Shown: piece by piece, positions 52,281-62,827 of the stretch
Position numbering within the stretch: position 1 is the first letter of the stretch
Layout: every line of letters begins with the position of its first letter
Source: Rhynochetos jubatus
Taxonomy: Eukaryota; Chordata; Aves; Eurypygiformes; Rhynochetidae
Length of the DNA stretch: 64,000 nucleotides
Direction: 5' to 3'
Assembly (NCBI GenBank): GCA_027574665.1
Contig: CM050652.1
Coordinates: forward strand, 6,056,589-6,120,588
The notes under the pieces: generated by a model
The model's input: the letters and a program-made list of their open reading frames with translations, nothing else
What the model was told of the DNA's origin: nothing
Databases searched by the model: none
Made by a program: the position numbers and the translations under genes

Positions 52281-55200
52281 TTTTATAAGTCTCCTTCTCA
52301 TCTAGTATGGAATCCTGGATTTATTCTTACACTCCTGTTTTAAGCAAGAGCTTCCTATTTACTTGTTAAATGCTGACAGATGTCTTCAGATATGAAGATC
52401 ACTCTTGTTGTGAGGAGCTTATTATCTAAGTAGACAGTGTGAAATGGAATGCCTAAATCCCCGTTCCACCTAAATTGGGACTAAGGCTTCAAAAATCTAA
52501 ATCCCATTCAATGATCCAGTCTGCCTCATTTCCAGGGGAGACTACCAGTAAAGATACACACATTCATTAGGCATCTCCTTACTCAGTACCTAACTTGAAT
52601 TGCCCAAATATGTTCAGAATTGCTTGCTGTGCAGAGCTGGAAAACATCTCTTGCTGTAGTTTCTAGTTTAGTTAATCATTCACACTGTGCTGATGTGCCC
52701 AGAGAAGCCCCAAGGCTGCAAATGGACAGGACCACAACAGTGTGAGTGCTGCATAGCTTTGTATAATATTAGGACGTTTTGGATGACAACATTTTCCATT
52801 CTTCCATTTACATTACTGTAAGAACAAAAGTCAAGAACAAAAATTCCCAAGGCACGGTTGAAATCCCTTGGCTACTGACTTTCAACCGGTTTCCCTCCAT
52901 AACGTAAAATCTGATTTCTGGCCCATGATTTGCATTTATGGGCAAACTGATTCATCTTCAAGGTATTCTCAATCAGAACACTTCCAAAACCTCCAAACTG
53001 GGCATTCAAAGACAGACTGAACTCTGCATTTTGAGAAGCAACTATCCCTCCCCATTAACCATACACACTGCGTACAAACTAAGGTGGACTCGTTTTCTCC
53101 TCTTCTCCATTTCTTTTTCTCCCCAGGTTTGCAGTTTAGTAAGACAATGCTAATATTTGACATTGAAATCCTCCCAGTAAATATCTATCATGGGACTCCC
53201 AAGTCTCATGTTCCATCATCTGCTATTTTTTTAAAATTTTTGACATTTCTTAATTTAACGATTTGGAATAGCTGTTTTTAAAGATGAATCTTGGGTAGAA
53301 ATTTTGAAGGTGAGAATGTGGTTAAACATCCTCAGCTTGAGGGGGTTCAAATCTACACCACAGAATGCCCTAATTATTCAGGTTTGGAGTATTCTAAGGA
53401 ATGAAATAACAGACTGGGAAGTGATGAGAAAGCAAGGTCTCTTAGGCAGAGCAAGGAAATACTGATAAGAAAGGACAACAGAGACACAAACAGCTCAGAA
53501 TTTGAAGGGGAAGAGCCCATATTTGAAGCTAGAAGAGACTGAAAGGAGGAAGCTCTCTGTTATCCAACCCAGATCTCATTGATGTTTTCTTATTTTTGGC
53601 TGCTGAAGTCAGAACAAGAATAATATACCTATATTTCACAGTGCTGCTAATTTTCCTCTCAAGCTGCAGCCTTCTCCCCACAAATGTGCCATAACTTAAC
53701 TTGCAAACTACTGATTATGAAACTGTGCTAAATAACATGTTAATGCAAAATTTTATCTGTCTGTACCAATTTTTATTAATCTGGCATACACATGCGCCTA
53801 TGCCAAATTATGAAATATGTCAGTTGTTTCATTGAATTACAATATGAATTACAGACTGTCATAACTTAAATTACTTCAGGGTGTGCAACAGTGCTTGGAC
53901 TCACAGTTTCATCATACAGGATTAGTCATTAAGATCCTGAGATGCTAAAATTTCAACCCCCCATATGTGGTGAACAACTTCTGTAGGACAATGTGTGGTG
54001 TAAATGAGGTAAAATCAGAGCAAAGGCTGTAAATCTTCAGGAATTTAGTATGCAGTTAGCAGCATGTAGATCCATGAATGTGATTAACAGCCTCATGCAA
54101 GTAAAGCAGCTCCTCTAGCTGTCAAGATCTTCACAAAGCAAAACCCAATTACACATAAACAGATCTTGAATTCTCCCTCTGGGCTTGTGTTTCTCTTAGC
54201 TATAGATTTTCATTCTTACTTTTTTTATCCAGATTTAATATTTAATACATCTAAAGGTTGCCATTTTATTGAGGAATTCAGACAGTGTAATCCCCTGGGT
54301 GGCTTTCTTTGATCATATGTGGTACATTTTAAATTGAATATATTGACAGCCTATTATAACATGCTTTGTCTTGTAAATGAATTTTCAGTTAGTTTTTAAT
54401 GTATATCAAATATGGATTGTAATCAGTTCTTCTGTTTGGGTTTTAATGTCATGACCACTTCTTTCATGAAAGGACAAAAACCTTCTGTAAATGGCTTAGG
54501 GCTACTTTCAAGTAAGGCACGTCATTTCATCTCAAAGGGCACAACTGAAGGTCACTGGGACAGGGTTCATGTGCCTTAACTTAGGCATCTTAAAATTGCT
54601 TCTCTAAATCTGAACTACACATGTTCCCTGCATAGTCTACAGAAAGCAATGATTACTTCTTAAGGGTTATTAATTTTCTTTGAAACAGTCAATTTTGCTA
54701 GGTCAAATGAATTATCCTCTGAAGGTGCCTATTTCTCTCTAGTAACGTCAGAGAGAGCTTATATTGTTTAGCTTAGACCTCAGCAACTCACATTTTAAAT
54801 ATGAAGGGTAGGTTTCAGTTGCTTAAAATAGACACCAGGGTCATTTGAGATGCCCTGTGGTATCTAAGACATGCACATGGGGTGGCAGATATGATGCAGG
54901 GCCTACAGCAAGCCTAAGATCTTACAAACTAGTAACTAGAGACGAGACCAGGCAGGATAAACCACAACACATAATGAACCCTCAATGCCTCTTCGAGACA
55001 ACTGCATTCTATCCCTGATTTTGGGCAACATATATTCCACCCCAAGTGATTCCGGCAAATGGATGAGGGGGTAAAGGATTACATTTGCCCCTGGAGTGCT
55101 GGTTTAAGGTTAGACAACCCACAATCAGTAGGTTTGAGGTTAAGATGCTAAAATTTAGATGTCAACAAGTAGTCATGTATCTGTGAGCTGGGTAGCTGAG

Positions 55201-55775
55201 CTCTCCTGACTACCAGTTGCCCACACACATGTATCTTCTGCAACCTGTGCTGCTCGAGTGTATCTTAGGTAGTCACACATATTGTTGGCTATGATACAGG
55301 ATTTAGGACAGACCAATGCCCATCTGGAATGGTAGCCGAAGAGCAGATGAAGCACCTGTGTTGTCTCCAGTAACCTTGATGCTAACCATGTGGGTAGATG
55401 GATCGAGCCCCTCTTGATACAATTATGGGAGTCTAGAAAATCATTGAGTAAACCCCATGAGAAATACTTGCATGTCGCCATATGAATCACATCATAGATA
55501 ACTCATTTTGTTAATTAGATCTCCATTAACTGTCATGAAGGATCTGGTAACTAGTGCACATTTAAATGCCTCAGTCTGCAACTGAATCAATCCAATATCA
55601 AAACCTGATTGACCTTTGGTTTTCATGACATGATCTACTTCTCATCTAATCCTCTCTAGACAAGGTCCACATTTCTAAAAGTGTTTTCTTCTTATTCATT
55701 ATCAGTGTTAGAAGGTGAATAAGACAATCCAGGGATTCTTTTTCTTGGCTGTGACTGTGATACTTCTATTGAAAG
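52281..55775. other. Non-coding; weak hints of old repeats
   Basis: Stretches 52440-52640 and 54530-55180 carry phrases such as AATGCCTAAATCCC, TTAGGCATCTCC and CTTAGGCATCTT, and the block beginning GGTTTCAGTTGCTTAAAATA near 54811 looks like a dispersed avian repeat, but I cannot name it. A 105-codon minus frame (55173-55490) has no domain. Confidence 0.35.
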
Positions 55776-56475
55776 TGGCTTGAGAACAGCCCTCAACAGC
55801 CCTGAGGAGAAGGACCTGGGGGCACTGGTGGATGAAAAGCTGGACACGAGCCGGCAGTGTGTGCTGGCAGCCCAGAAAGCCAACCATATCCTGGATTGTA
55901 TCTGAAGAAGCGTGACCAGCAGATCGAGGGAGGGGATTCTCCCCTTCTGCTCTGCTCTCATGAGACCCCACCTGGAGTTCTGCATCCAGCTCTGAGGCCC
56001 CCAACATCAGGACACAAACCTGTTGGAGCAAGTCCAGACGAGGCCACAGAAATGCTCAGAAGGCTGGAGCCCCTCTGCTATGGGGAGAGACTGAGAGAGT
56101 TGGGCTTGTTCAGCCTGGAGAAGAGAAGGCTCCAGGGAGACCTTATAGCACCTTCCAGTACCTGAAGGGGCCCTAAGAAAGCTGGAGGGGGACATTCTAC
56201 AAGGGCCTGTACTGATAGGACAAGGGGTAATGGGTTTAAACTGAAAGAGTGTAGATTTAGATTGGACATCAGGAAGAAATTCTTCCTGGAGAGGGTGGTG
56301 AGGCACGGGAACAGGTGGCCCAGAGAAGCTGTGGATGCCCCATCCCTGGAAGTGTTCAAGGCCAGGCTGGATGAGGCTTTGAGTAACCTGGTCTAGTGGA
56401 GGGTGTCCGTGCCCATGGCAGGGGGAATGGAACTAGGTGATCTTTAGGGTTTCTCCATCCCTATAAATGTTTGAT
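55776..56475 (+). mobile_element. CR1 LINE, 5'-truncated copy with broken ORF2 3' part
   Basis: Begins GGCTTGAGAACAGCCCTCAA; CAGCCCT is repeated at the start. It runs through AGAAGGACCTGGGGGCACTG, CATGAGACCCCACCTGGAG and GGAGAAGAGAAGGCTCCAGG to CATGGCAGGGGGAATGGAAC and GATCTTTAGGG. The plus frame 55857-56165 contains the ORF2 motif [20 protein letters not shown], but the upstream part of that frame is out of phase and stops follow, so ORF2 is dead. The octamer tail is not recognisable; the 3' end fades in TTTCTCCATCCCTATAAATG. A C-terminal stretch encoding RLDIRKKF- and [11 protein letters not shown]-type sequence is still traceable at DNA level. Confidence 0.95.
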
Positions 56476-57521
56476 AAATGGGGTAGTATCCTTCCCCCTA
56501 AACCAGGATTTTGCCTGCAAAATGCCTCAGAAGCAACATTTATATCCGTAGCACCAAAGAAACCAGCTCAGTCCTTGCAGCAACTTTAAAGGAATTCTCT
56601 GTTTAGCTGCTCAAATGAACAGATTTAAAATAACTGAAATCACAGTCTCTATTTGCACAAGTACTTATGCTGAGTCTGGAGGGGCCTTTAATCTAGCAGA
56701 CAGAGGCAGGATAAGGTCTAATAATTGTACGCTGAAATCAAAAAAGTTCAAACTAGAATTAAAAAGAAGCTCATTTATTTTTTAACTGTATAATGAGCTA
56801 ACTTACTGGGGCAAATTACTAAGTGTCATTGTACTCCTTAAATCAAGATCAGATATGCTTATAAAACATACATCTTAGTTTAACAACATATAGCTGGGCT
56901 TGAGGGAGAATTCCCTGCATGAAGTATGGCCTGTATTATGCAGGAACTCAGACTAGCCAGAGGTCGAACTAGTTAATCATAATGGTCCTCTATGGCTTTC
57001 AGATCCATGAGCCTATTAATTTCAAGCAACAGGCAAGATATGTCCATGTAAAACTTAATTTCCTTCAGGTTTTTAACCCCACCTTCTCCTTGTATACTAG
57101 CTTCTGCCCCTGTGTGGGATTCGAGTCTGCTGCTGCTTTGCAACAGACTGTAGTACTTCAACAAATGAAAAAACAGGGTTTAATTTATCCCTAATTTAAG
57201 TGCCAGCCTTTACATTTAGCTGGAACAGCAGCTAAGTGGAAGAGTAGACACTTTCACATCTGCTTTCCCTAATATTTCGTGGCCCAAATCTGAATTGCCA
57301 CATTTGGTGAAACATCTTCTGATTTAGCCTAGTGATACCACAGCAACATCTTAGAAAGGATCCCTCTTTCAGATCATTGATAGGGCCTTGCTTCTGGAGC
57401 TTTAGGTGACAACATAATGTTTACTTAGGCAGACCTGGAGATGTATAATTCCCCCTCCCTCACCTTACAGGGTATTATATTTATGGGACAAAAAGAATAG
57501 TAAATATTCGACTGACCATAG
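56476..57521. other. Non-coding, nothing recognised
   Basis: AT-rich DNA with two overlapping antiparallel short frames (56973-57194) of no recognisable family. No repeat identified. Confidence 0.5.
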
Positions 57522-58274
57522 AAGAATTACACATTAAATTATATGCCCTTAAAAACACTCATGGCTAGGCATCTTCTTAGCAGTTCCTGCCTTACTAGTT
57601 GCTTTTCTGTCCAGAAGAGTGAATTAGCCTTTCAACAGGAGCACCCTAGCACCAGTGATCTAATGGACACCTGGAAAATCGTATTAAAAAGCATGTGCAA
57701 AACAATGACCTTTCCTAGTCCTTGGGCTTTAAAGAAGTCCATCAGCAACCAAGTTCTACACAGACTCATGACAAGACAACAGTGACTTGTGATGAAGAAA
57801 AATCATATGAAAAGAACAATAAAAGTGGATAGTAGCCTGTATGTCTATTTTAATGTGAATGTACCTTGGGAAAGAGAATTATGCAGAAAATACAGAGACA
57901 CTGCCATTACCAATGTAAAAAGCTCTTACCAATGTATCAGCTGGGATAAGTTGTGCTCAGAAAGACTAAAATCATCAAATGTTGCTGTTATCAGGCACCC
58001 TACAGTCTGGTCCATTTCTATATGTGTAGTATTTTCTGTCAGCATCAGTAGACTGCATTTTGGAGTGTGGATGCAGGGTGAAATCACTATGCATTATATT
58101 CATGGTTTTGGATACAGTACTTTTGAATTTCGTGACTCTTACGCTGCAGAATACTCCAGAATGACACTGCTCTGTAATAGAAATGGAAAAGCAAAAAGAG
58201 ATATTTTTCACTGCATGCCTCTGATCTTAAAAACATGTATGTGCAGGAGTGGGAAAGTACATTTGTCACCATAA
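57522..58274 (+). other. Unexplained reading frame of 250 codons with a single in-frame TGA
   Basis: One plus-strand frame is open from 57522 (after TAG at 57519-57521) to 57782, has a TGA at 57783-57785, and is open again to the stop at 58272-58274. The second part starts with ATG at 57789 and has 161 codons. The product is Ser, Lys and Cys-rich with a short hydrophobic patch (SISICVVFSVSI) and no domain I recognise. The length is unusual for DNA this AT-rich, but no splice sites, signal peptide or family support it. It could be chance, an old pseudogene or a lineage-specific frame. Confidence 0.15.
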
Positions 58275-58487
58275 CCACTTCTTATTTTCTGGTAAGAACT
58301 GGGATGCAAAGGCAGCACTTCCTTTCCTGTTAATGTCAGTGGTCATTCTAACCATGTAAGAACATGGCACTTCGCTTTTCACTGTGAACAGGACTAGACT
58401 GGGAAGACAGCAATTGTAATAGTTTAATTTTTAATATCTGATTTCTTATAAAACCACAAAGCCTCCCAAAATAAAACCCTTAACCCC

Positions 58488-58490
<3 letters not shown>

Positions 58491-58518
<28 letters not shown>
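58491..58518 (-). repeat. Poly(T) tract, 28 T (poly(A) on the minus strand)
   Basis: The longest homopolymer in the window. Read on the minus strand it is 28 A, preceded at 19 nt by a perfect AATAAA (58543-58538), the arrangement of a polyadenylated mRNA end. Assembly length of such tracts is unreliable. Confidence 0.9.
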
Positions 58519-59040
58519 GTAATTTCTGGCAGAAATGTTTATTTTTGTATTTCACTGGATTTAATCCACAGATTTCCTAGCAAATTCAGTACAATTAGTA
58601 ACAAGCTCATACAAGTGAAAATAAACATCATATAGGAATTTTGGGAACAGCATTTAGCTGAACCTTTCTTTGCACATCTCAACTTCCTTCTGTTAAGTAA
58701 CTCTTTGGATCTGTTTGACTGGCTGAGAATTTGTATTGGTTTCCTTCATCACAGACACTACACAATCACCACTTTGTCACTTTGCTCATTTCCCAAAGTC
58801 AGCTCTGGTCACCCAGATGTCTGCATGGTGGTTGCTCATGCAGAGAGGAATTTGTTCATGAGCAGTAAATTTAGAATGAGATGACTCAGATTTATCTGCT
58901 TCAGACCCATCTTTGCTGACTGACGACTTTATGTTCTGTTGGTCACTGATTTTTTTCACATTATAAAGGCCCATTGTTAATGAACTCCAAACAGAGGACA
59001 GACCAGTGGCCTTTAGCATATAGTATATTCACATAAGTTC
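58519..59040 (-). pseudogene. Candidate poly(A)-tailed retrocopy of an mRNA 3' end; parent unknown
   Basis: On the minus strand this interval ends with AATAAA, CATTTCTGCCAGAAATTAC and the 28-A tail. A 77-codon frame (59019-58786) precedes a 267-nt UTR-like stretch; its product contains VWSSLTMGLYNVKK and KDGSEADKSESSHSKF, which I cannot assign to a family. An in-frame TGA lies four codons before its ATG, so any longer frame is broken. CR1 tails are octamers, not poly(A), so this tail does not come from CR1. I found no clear target duplication of the tail-side flank (CCCTTAACCCCAAC) and no 5' boundary; the right limit given here is nominal. It could instead be a simple T-expansion. Confidence 0.3.
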
Positions 59041-61497
59041 CTTTGGATTCATTGAAATACTTATACAAGAATATCATGGAAGAACAGATAGGTACATTTA
59101 ACCATTCCTTTTGCAATCATGCCCATGCATAATTTAGCACCCTGTGGCAAGGATTTCAGAGAAGAGCTGGTAACTTACTGCTCAACCTGCGGTAAGGGTC
59201 AGTAGGAATTAGACTCCAAAATCCCCTAAGTACAGATGAAGATTTCAGTTCTAACCAATACATTTTTAATCACAGATCTAGCCAAGTGTTCAAGCCAGGA
59301 TCCATTCAGATCTTTGGAACCATAAGTTCCATGGATATCAAAAGGAACTAGCTGTCTAAATGTCTCATCTGCTTGGGCTGTATGAAAGTATAGCTTCCAG
59401 CTTGTTGGGTTTTCATTGACCCTGACAGACTTTATTTTTGTCTTTATAGCTGGGAAAATGGTTACATTCTTTGCCCTAGACCACTATTTTTCTGTCCATT
59501 GCTTTTAATTGCTTTTGAATTGTTTCCCGCTAATTATCACTATCCTTATTTCAAATACGGGTTGAAAAATATTTACGTAGAACCCCATCCATCATCAGAA
59601 AGACAGTTTCTAAAGGTAAGTCCACATGGTTTGATGTGATACAAACCCAATAACTGGCTTTTCAACCTGCAATAAATATTCTTTTACCTATCCTCTTCTG
59701 ATTGTTCCATAATTAACACTAAGGAGACACAAATATAACTATCTGACAGATATTTATTTAAAATACCTTCTGCTGCATATATTAACATTTCTGTATCTAC
59801 TTCTTTTAAGCAGCTTTGAGTTCTGCAATGAAATCAGATCCAGAGTTTGGTTATGTTAATAGAATTGCATGGTGGTGGTATAGATCAATTTGGAAAAAGA
59901 TGTGAATCAGTCATCTGCAATTGTGTGTGTTTACACTGTAGAAATGTTTTTAGCCATAAAACCACAATAGAAATGTATGACTCACATCAATATCACTTAA
60001 GCTGGAGAAATTGTGAAAGGAAGTTTGGTGCAAAGGAGGATTTAATGATCTCCACATACATGTACTGATAGCATATATTTATGCATTAATGAAGTCTCCC
60101 TCCTGAGCCTCTACAAAAAAGGTAGAATTGCAAGTAACTGTTACCTATTCAATGTCCTGACCAGCGAATGCAGTTGTGTCACTCAAAAAGAAGGCCTAAG
60201 TGTCCATTCACGAGGTCGGTTTTATCACTAACTCAGCTAACATGACTATCTAATGCATCTGTCTATTAAAAAAATCACAGAAAGTAGCTGACACAATAGG
60301 ATTTGCAATTCCCTTCCCTTCTCTTCTCTTCCCTGACACTGCACCTTACAACTGTAATGTTAAGGATACCTGGCAAAAGCACTGGATGCAAATAGAGCAG
60401 GAACGTCACCATTAAGATTTTGGAAACCAGCTAGGGGACACCACCACAACACTACTATTAATGTCAACATTTTGCAGTAGTATTCCTCAGGCAGGTCTGA
60501 CCACTTTGAGCTGCAGCTGGCTGAGCCGTCTGGGGTGTAGAAAACCCTCAGGGACAGCCACTGATGTTGGTTTTATTTCGTATCTGCCACACGGTGAATC
60601 TTTCAGTGTGGCTGTAGAAGCCAAAATCACTTTGGAACATAGATAATGCAGGTTACAGATCTGTCAGGATGCACAAAACCCAACCCTGCTGATCCCAGTC
60701 ATTCTGCTACTGTCATGTGGTTCACTGGAAACTTAGAAATGGATTTTAACTGTCCTTCACGACAAAATCTTCTTGAGCATGTGAGTCAGAAAGATGTCAT
60801 GGGTTAAAAACTTCTTTTTCCAGAAAAGTCATTGTGTATATTCTTTGTGCACATATACATGTAGATGCATCTAGAAGGGAAGTATCTATTACAGACAGTT
60901 CTAATGCTATTGTCATCACAACAATACCTGGGCACTCTCATATCAAGCCTTAAGATCTGTGATTAAGATCTGCAATTCATAGCTCAACTTCTCCCAGGGA
61001 AGAATCGAGTTTGAAATACAGTGCATTGTTTTGAGGGGGTTTTATTTTGTTTGGGGTTTATTTTCAACATATATGCTGAGGTCTGACAAGATGAACACTG
61101 TTTTCAAATATAGCAAAGTTGCAGATGGAGGAAATTATTTGTTTATGGTATTCTCCATCAGTCTCACAGATAGATGGGTTTTACTCAAATATTAGAGTTT
61201 GCAACCAGTTCTCTGATTTAGCTGGGTAATAAGTATATACTCAGGCAGCAAGACAGCTTGTTGTTGGCTACATATATCATGCTCAAAAGTACAGAGGAAT
61301 CCCAACAAAGCCACTTGTAATTTGCCCTCACTAAATTGGATACAGATCCACCTTTTTTTCCAACAGTAGCCTAGAAATAACAACGGTTTTGGGAAAAATG
61401 CCTGGTTTTGGTTGAACGTTTCTTCTCATTGGCTATCTGCCACCACAAACACAGAGGGGATATAATAACAGTCATTTGGAGTTCTGTAAACCTTGTC
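59041..61497. other. Non-coding, nothing recognised
   Basis: Contains a CT-rich tract (60311-60334). Open frames are under 75 codons; none resembles a family. Confidence 0.5.
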
Positions 61498-61552
61498 ATC
61501 TGAGGACCTCAGAATGCTTTCCAAGTGTTAATTAAATCCTCACAACATCCAT
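61498..61552 (+). repeat. MIR/CORE-SINE-like relic, front part
   Basis: ATCTGAGGACCTCAGAATGC, TTTCCAAGTGTTAATTAAAT and CCTCACAACATCC match in order the MIR-type phrase (…CTCAAAGYGCTTTACAARYRTTAATTAATCCTCACAACA…). The following GTGAGGTAGG section is absent or decayed. Confidence 0.45.
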
Positions 61553-62454
61553 GTACCCATGCATAGCAGATTTCAGGTTGTTAGGCTCTCCCTGTGACCA
61601 CAGCAGTTCACTAACTCTATTGCTCATGGGAGACTTCAGACCCTTTCACACCAGGGACGCGAGTTGCATCTCAGCTGCTGCACTGCCAATCCAAACACCA
61701 GCGCTGTTGTTTCTACCTGACTCTTTCAAAACAAAATTAGGAGGATTTTTCAGAGAAACAACTCCAGGAGTTAAATGAAGGTGGACCTTTAAAACATGTT
61801 AACCTGTTTTTTGGGGATAATGCTATATTAGCATCCTCACAAACAGCAGCTTAACAAAAGTCATTCAGGTCAGTGCAGGAAGAAATTGTTCCTTAGTTCT
61901 GAAAGAGCATCCCTTGTTGCTGACTCCAAGCAGTAAAAAATCATGAGTTCACTCCATTAAGTTCTTTTAATAATCTTTTTGTTTGTAGGCTTTTTGCTCC
62001 TTGCCCAGTTCTTGACATATTAGGGTTTTAAAGTTCTTTGAGATGGGAAAATATTTTTCTCCAAACCATAAAGAAATGAAAACAGATATTGTTTTAAAGT
62101 CACATGAGTCATTAAGCTGAAAAAATATCAAATATTGCAAGACCTATATGAAACCATGATAGTAGTGTCATTTGTTTACTTCTTTAACATGGCATTACTT
62201 TCTCTTAATTGTCAATTCTGAAAAGACACTCAATCTGCACTCTGCAGAAAGCCATTTCTCTCTTATTGCACTTTAATAGGCATCTTGCAATATGTCTGTG
62301 AATATATCTGGCATGATCATCTCAAACAAAATTCCATCTCAATGCTGTTTTCATTTTTTTCCCCCTCCTATGCATATTTTTTTTAATCTACTGAGTACAT
62401 GTAAATAAATCCTGCATTAAGCTTTACAGAAAGGCAAGAGTGAGGATGTGGTAC
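61553..62454. other. Non-coding, nothing recognised
   Basis: AT-rich, with short T runs near 62375. A 75-codon plus frame (61551-61778) has no domain. Confidence 0.5.
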
Positions 62455-62459
62455 AGCAC
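62455..62459. repeat. Target-site duplication, left copy (AGCAC)
   Basis: AGCAC immediately precedes the LTR terminus TGTTGTG and is repeated exactly after the other terminus at 62823-62827. Confidence 0.75.
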
Positions 62460-62822
62460 TGTTGTGATGTAGGCCCAGCAGGGAACTTGGCACCACTTGA
62501 CTGCAGGCTCACTCCTCCTCCCAGTGGGATGGGGAGGAGAAAATGTAAGGAATGGCTCATGGGTCAAGGCAAAGACAGGGAGGGATCACCCACCAGTTGT
62601 GGTCCTGGGCAAACCAGACTCAGCTTGGGGAAGAAGAGTCTATTTAATCATTTTTGGTTTGCCTCCTTAAATATGTCAGTTGAAGAGGTACTGGGTGGCT
62701 CAGCTGTGGCCAGAGGCAGGTCTGACTTGGAGCTGGGAAAGCTTCTAGAACCTTCTCACAGGAGAAACCCCTGTGGCCTTTCCCCTCCTACGAACCCACC
62801 ACCACCACACAAACCTGACACA
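62460..62822 (-). mobile_element. Shortened solo LTR of an avian ERVL-type endogenous retrovirus
   Basis: A 363-bp unit starting TGTTGTGATGTAGGCCC and ending AAACCTGACACA (TG...CA), flanked by 5-bp direct repeats. On the minus strand it opens TGTGTCAGGTTTGTGTGG, has GTGAGAAGGTTCTAGAAGC, a TATTTAAG box (about 62677-62670), then CTGAGTCTGGTTTGCCCAGG, GATCCCTCCCTGTC and CCCATCCCACTGGGAGGAG. The order of landmarks fits an avian LTR group that, from memory, is usually near 1 kb; the middle section (normally rich in repeated GGAGCAG-type units) appears to be missing. The left 100 bp are clearly related to those of the LTR at 39946-40570. No internal retroviral genes are present. Confidence 0.82.
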
Positions 62823-62827
62823 AGCAC
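62823..62827. repeat. Target-site duplication, right copy (AGCAC)
   Basis: Exact repeat of 62455-62459, directly after the LTR end GACACA. A 5-bp duplication is the length expected for ERVL-type integration. Confidence 0.75.

Noticed and set aside
55692-56359. Minus-strand open frames of 93-107 codons
   Set aside because: Antisense shadows of the plus-strand CR1 at 55776-56475.
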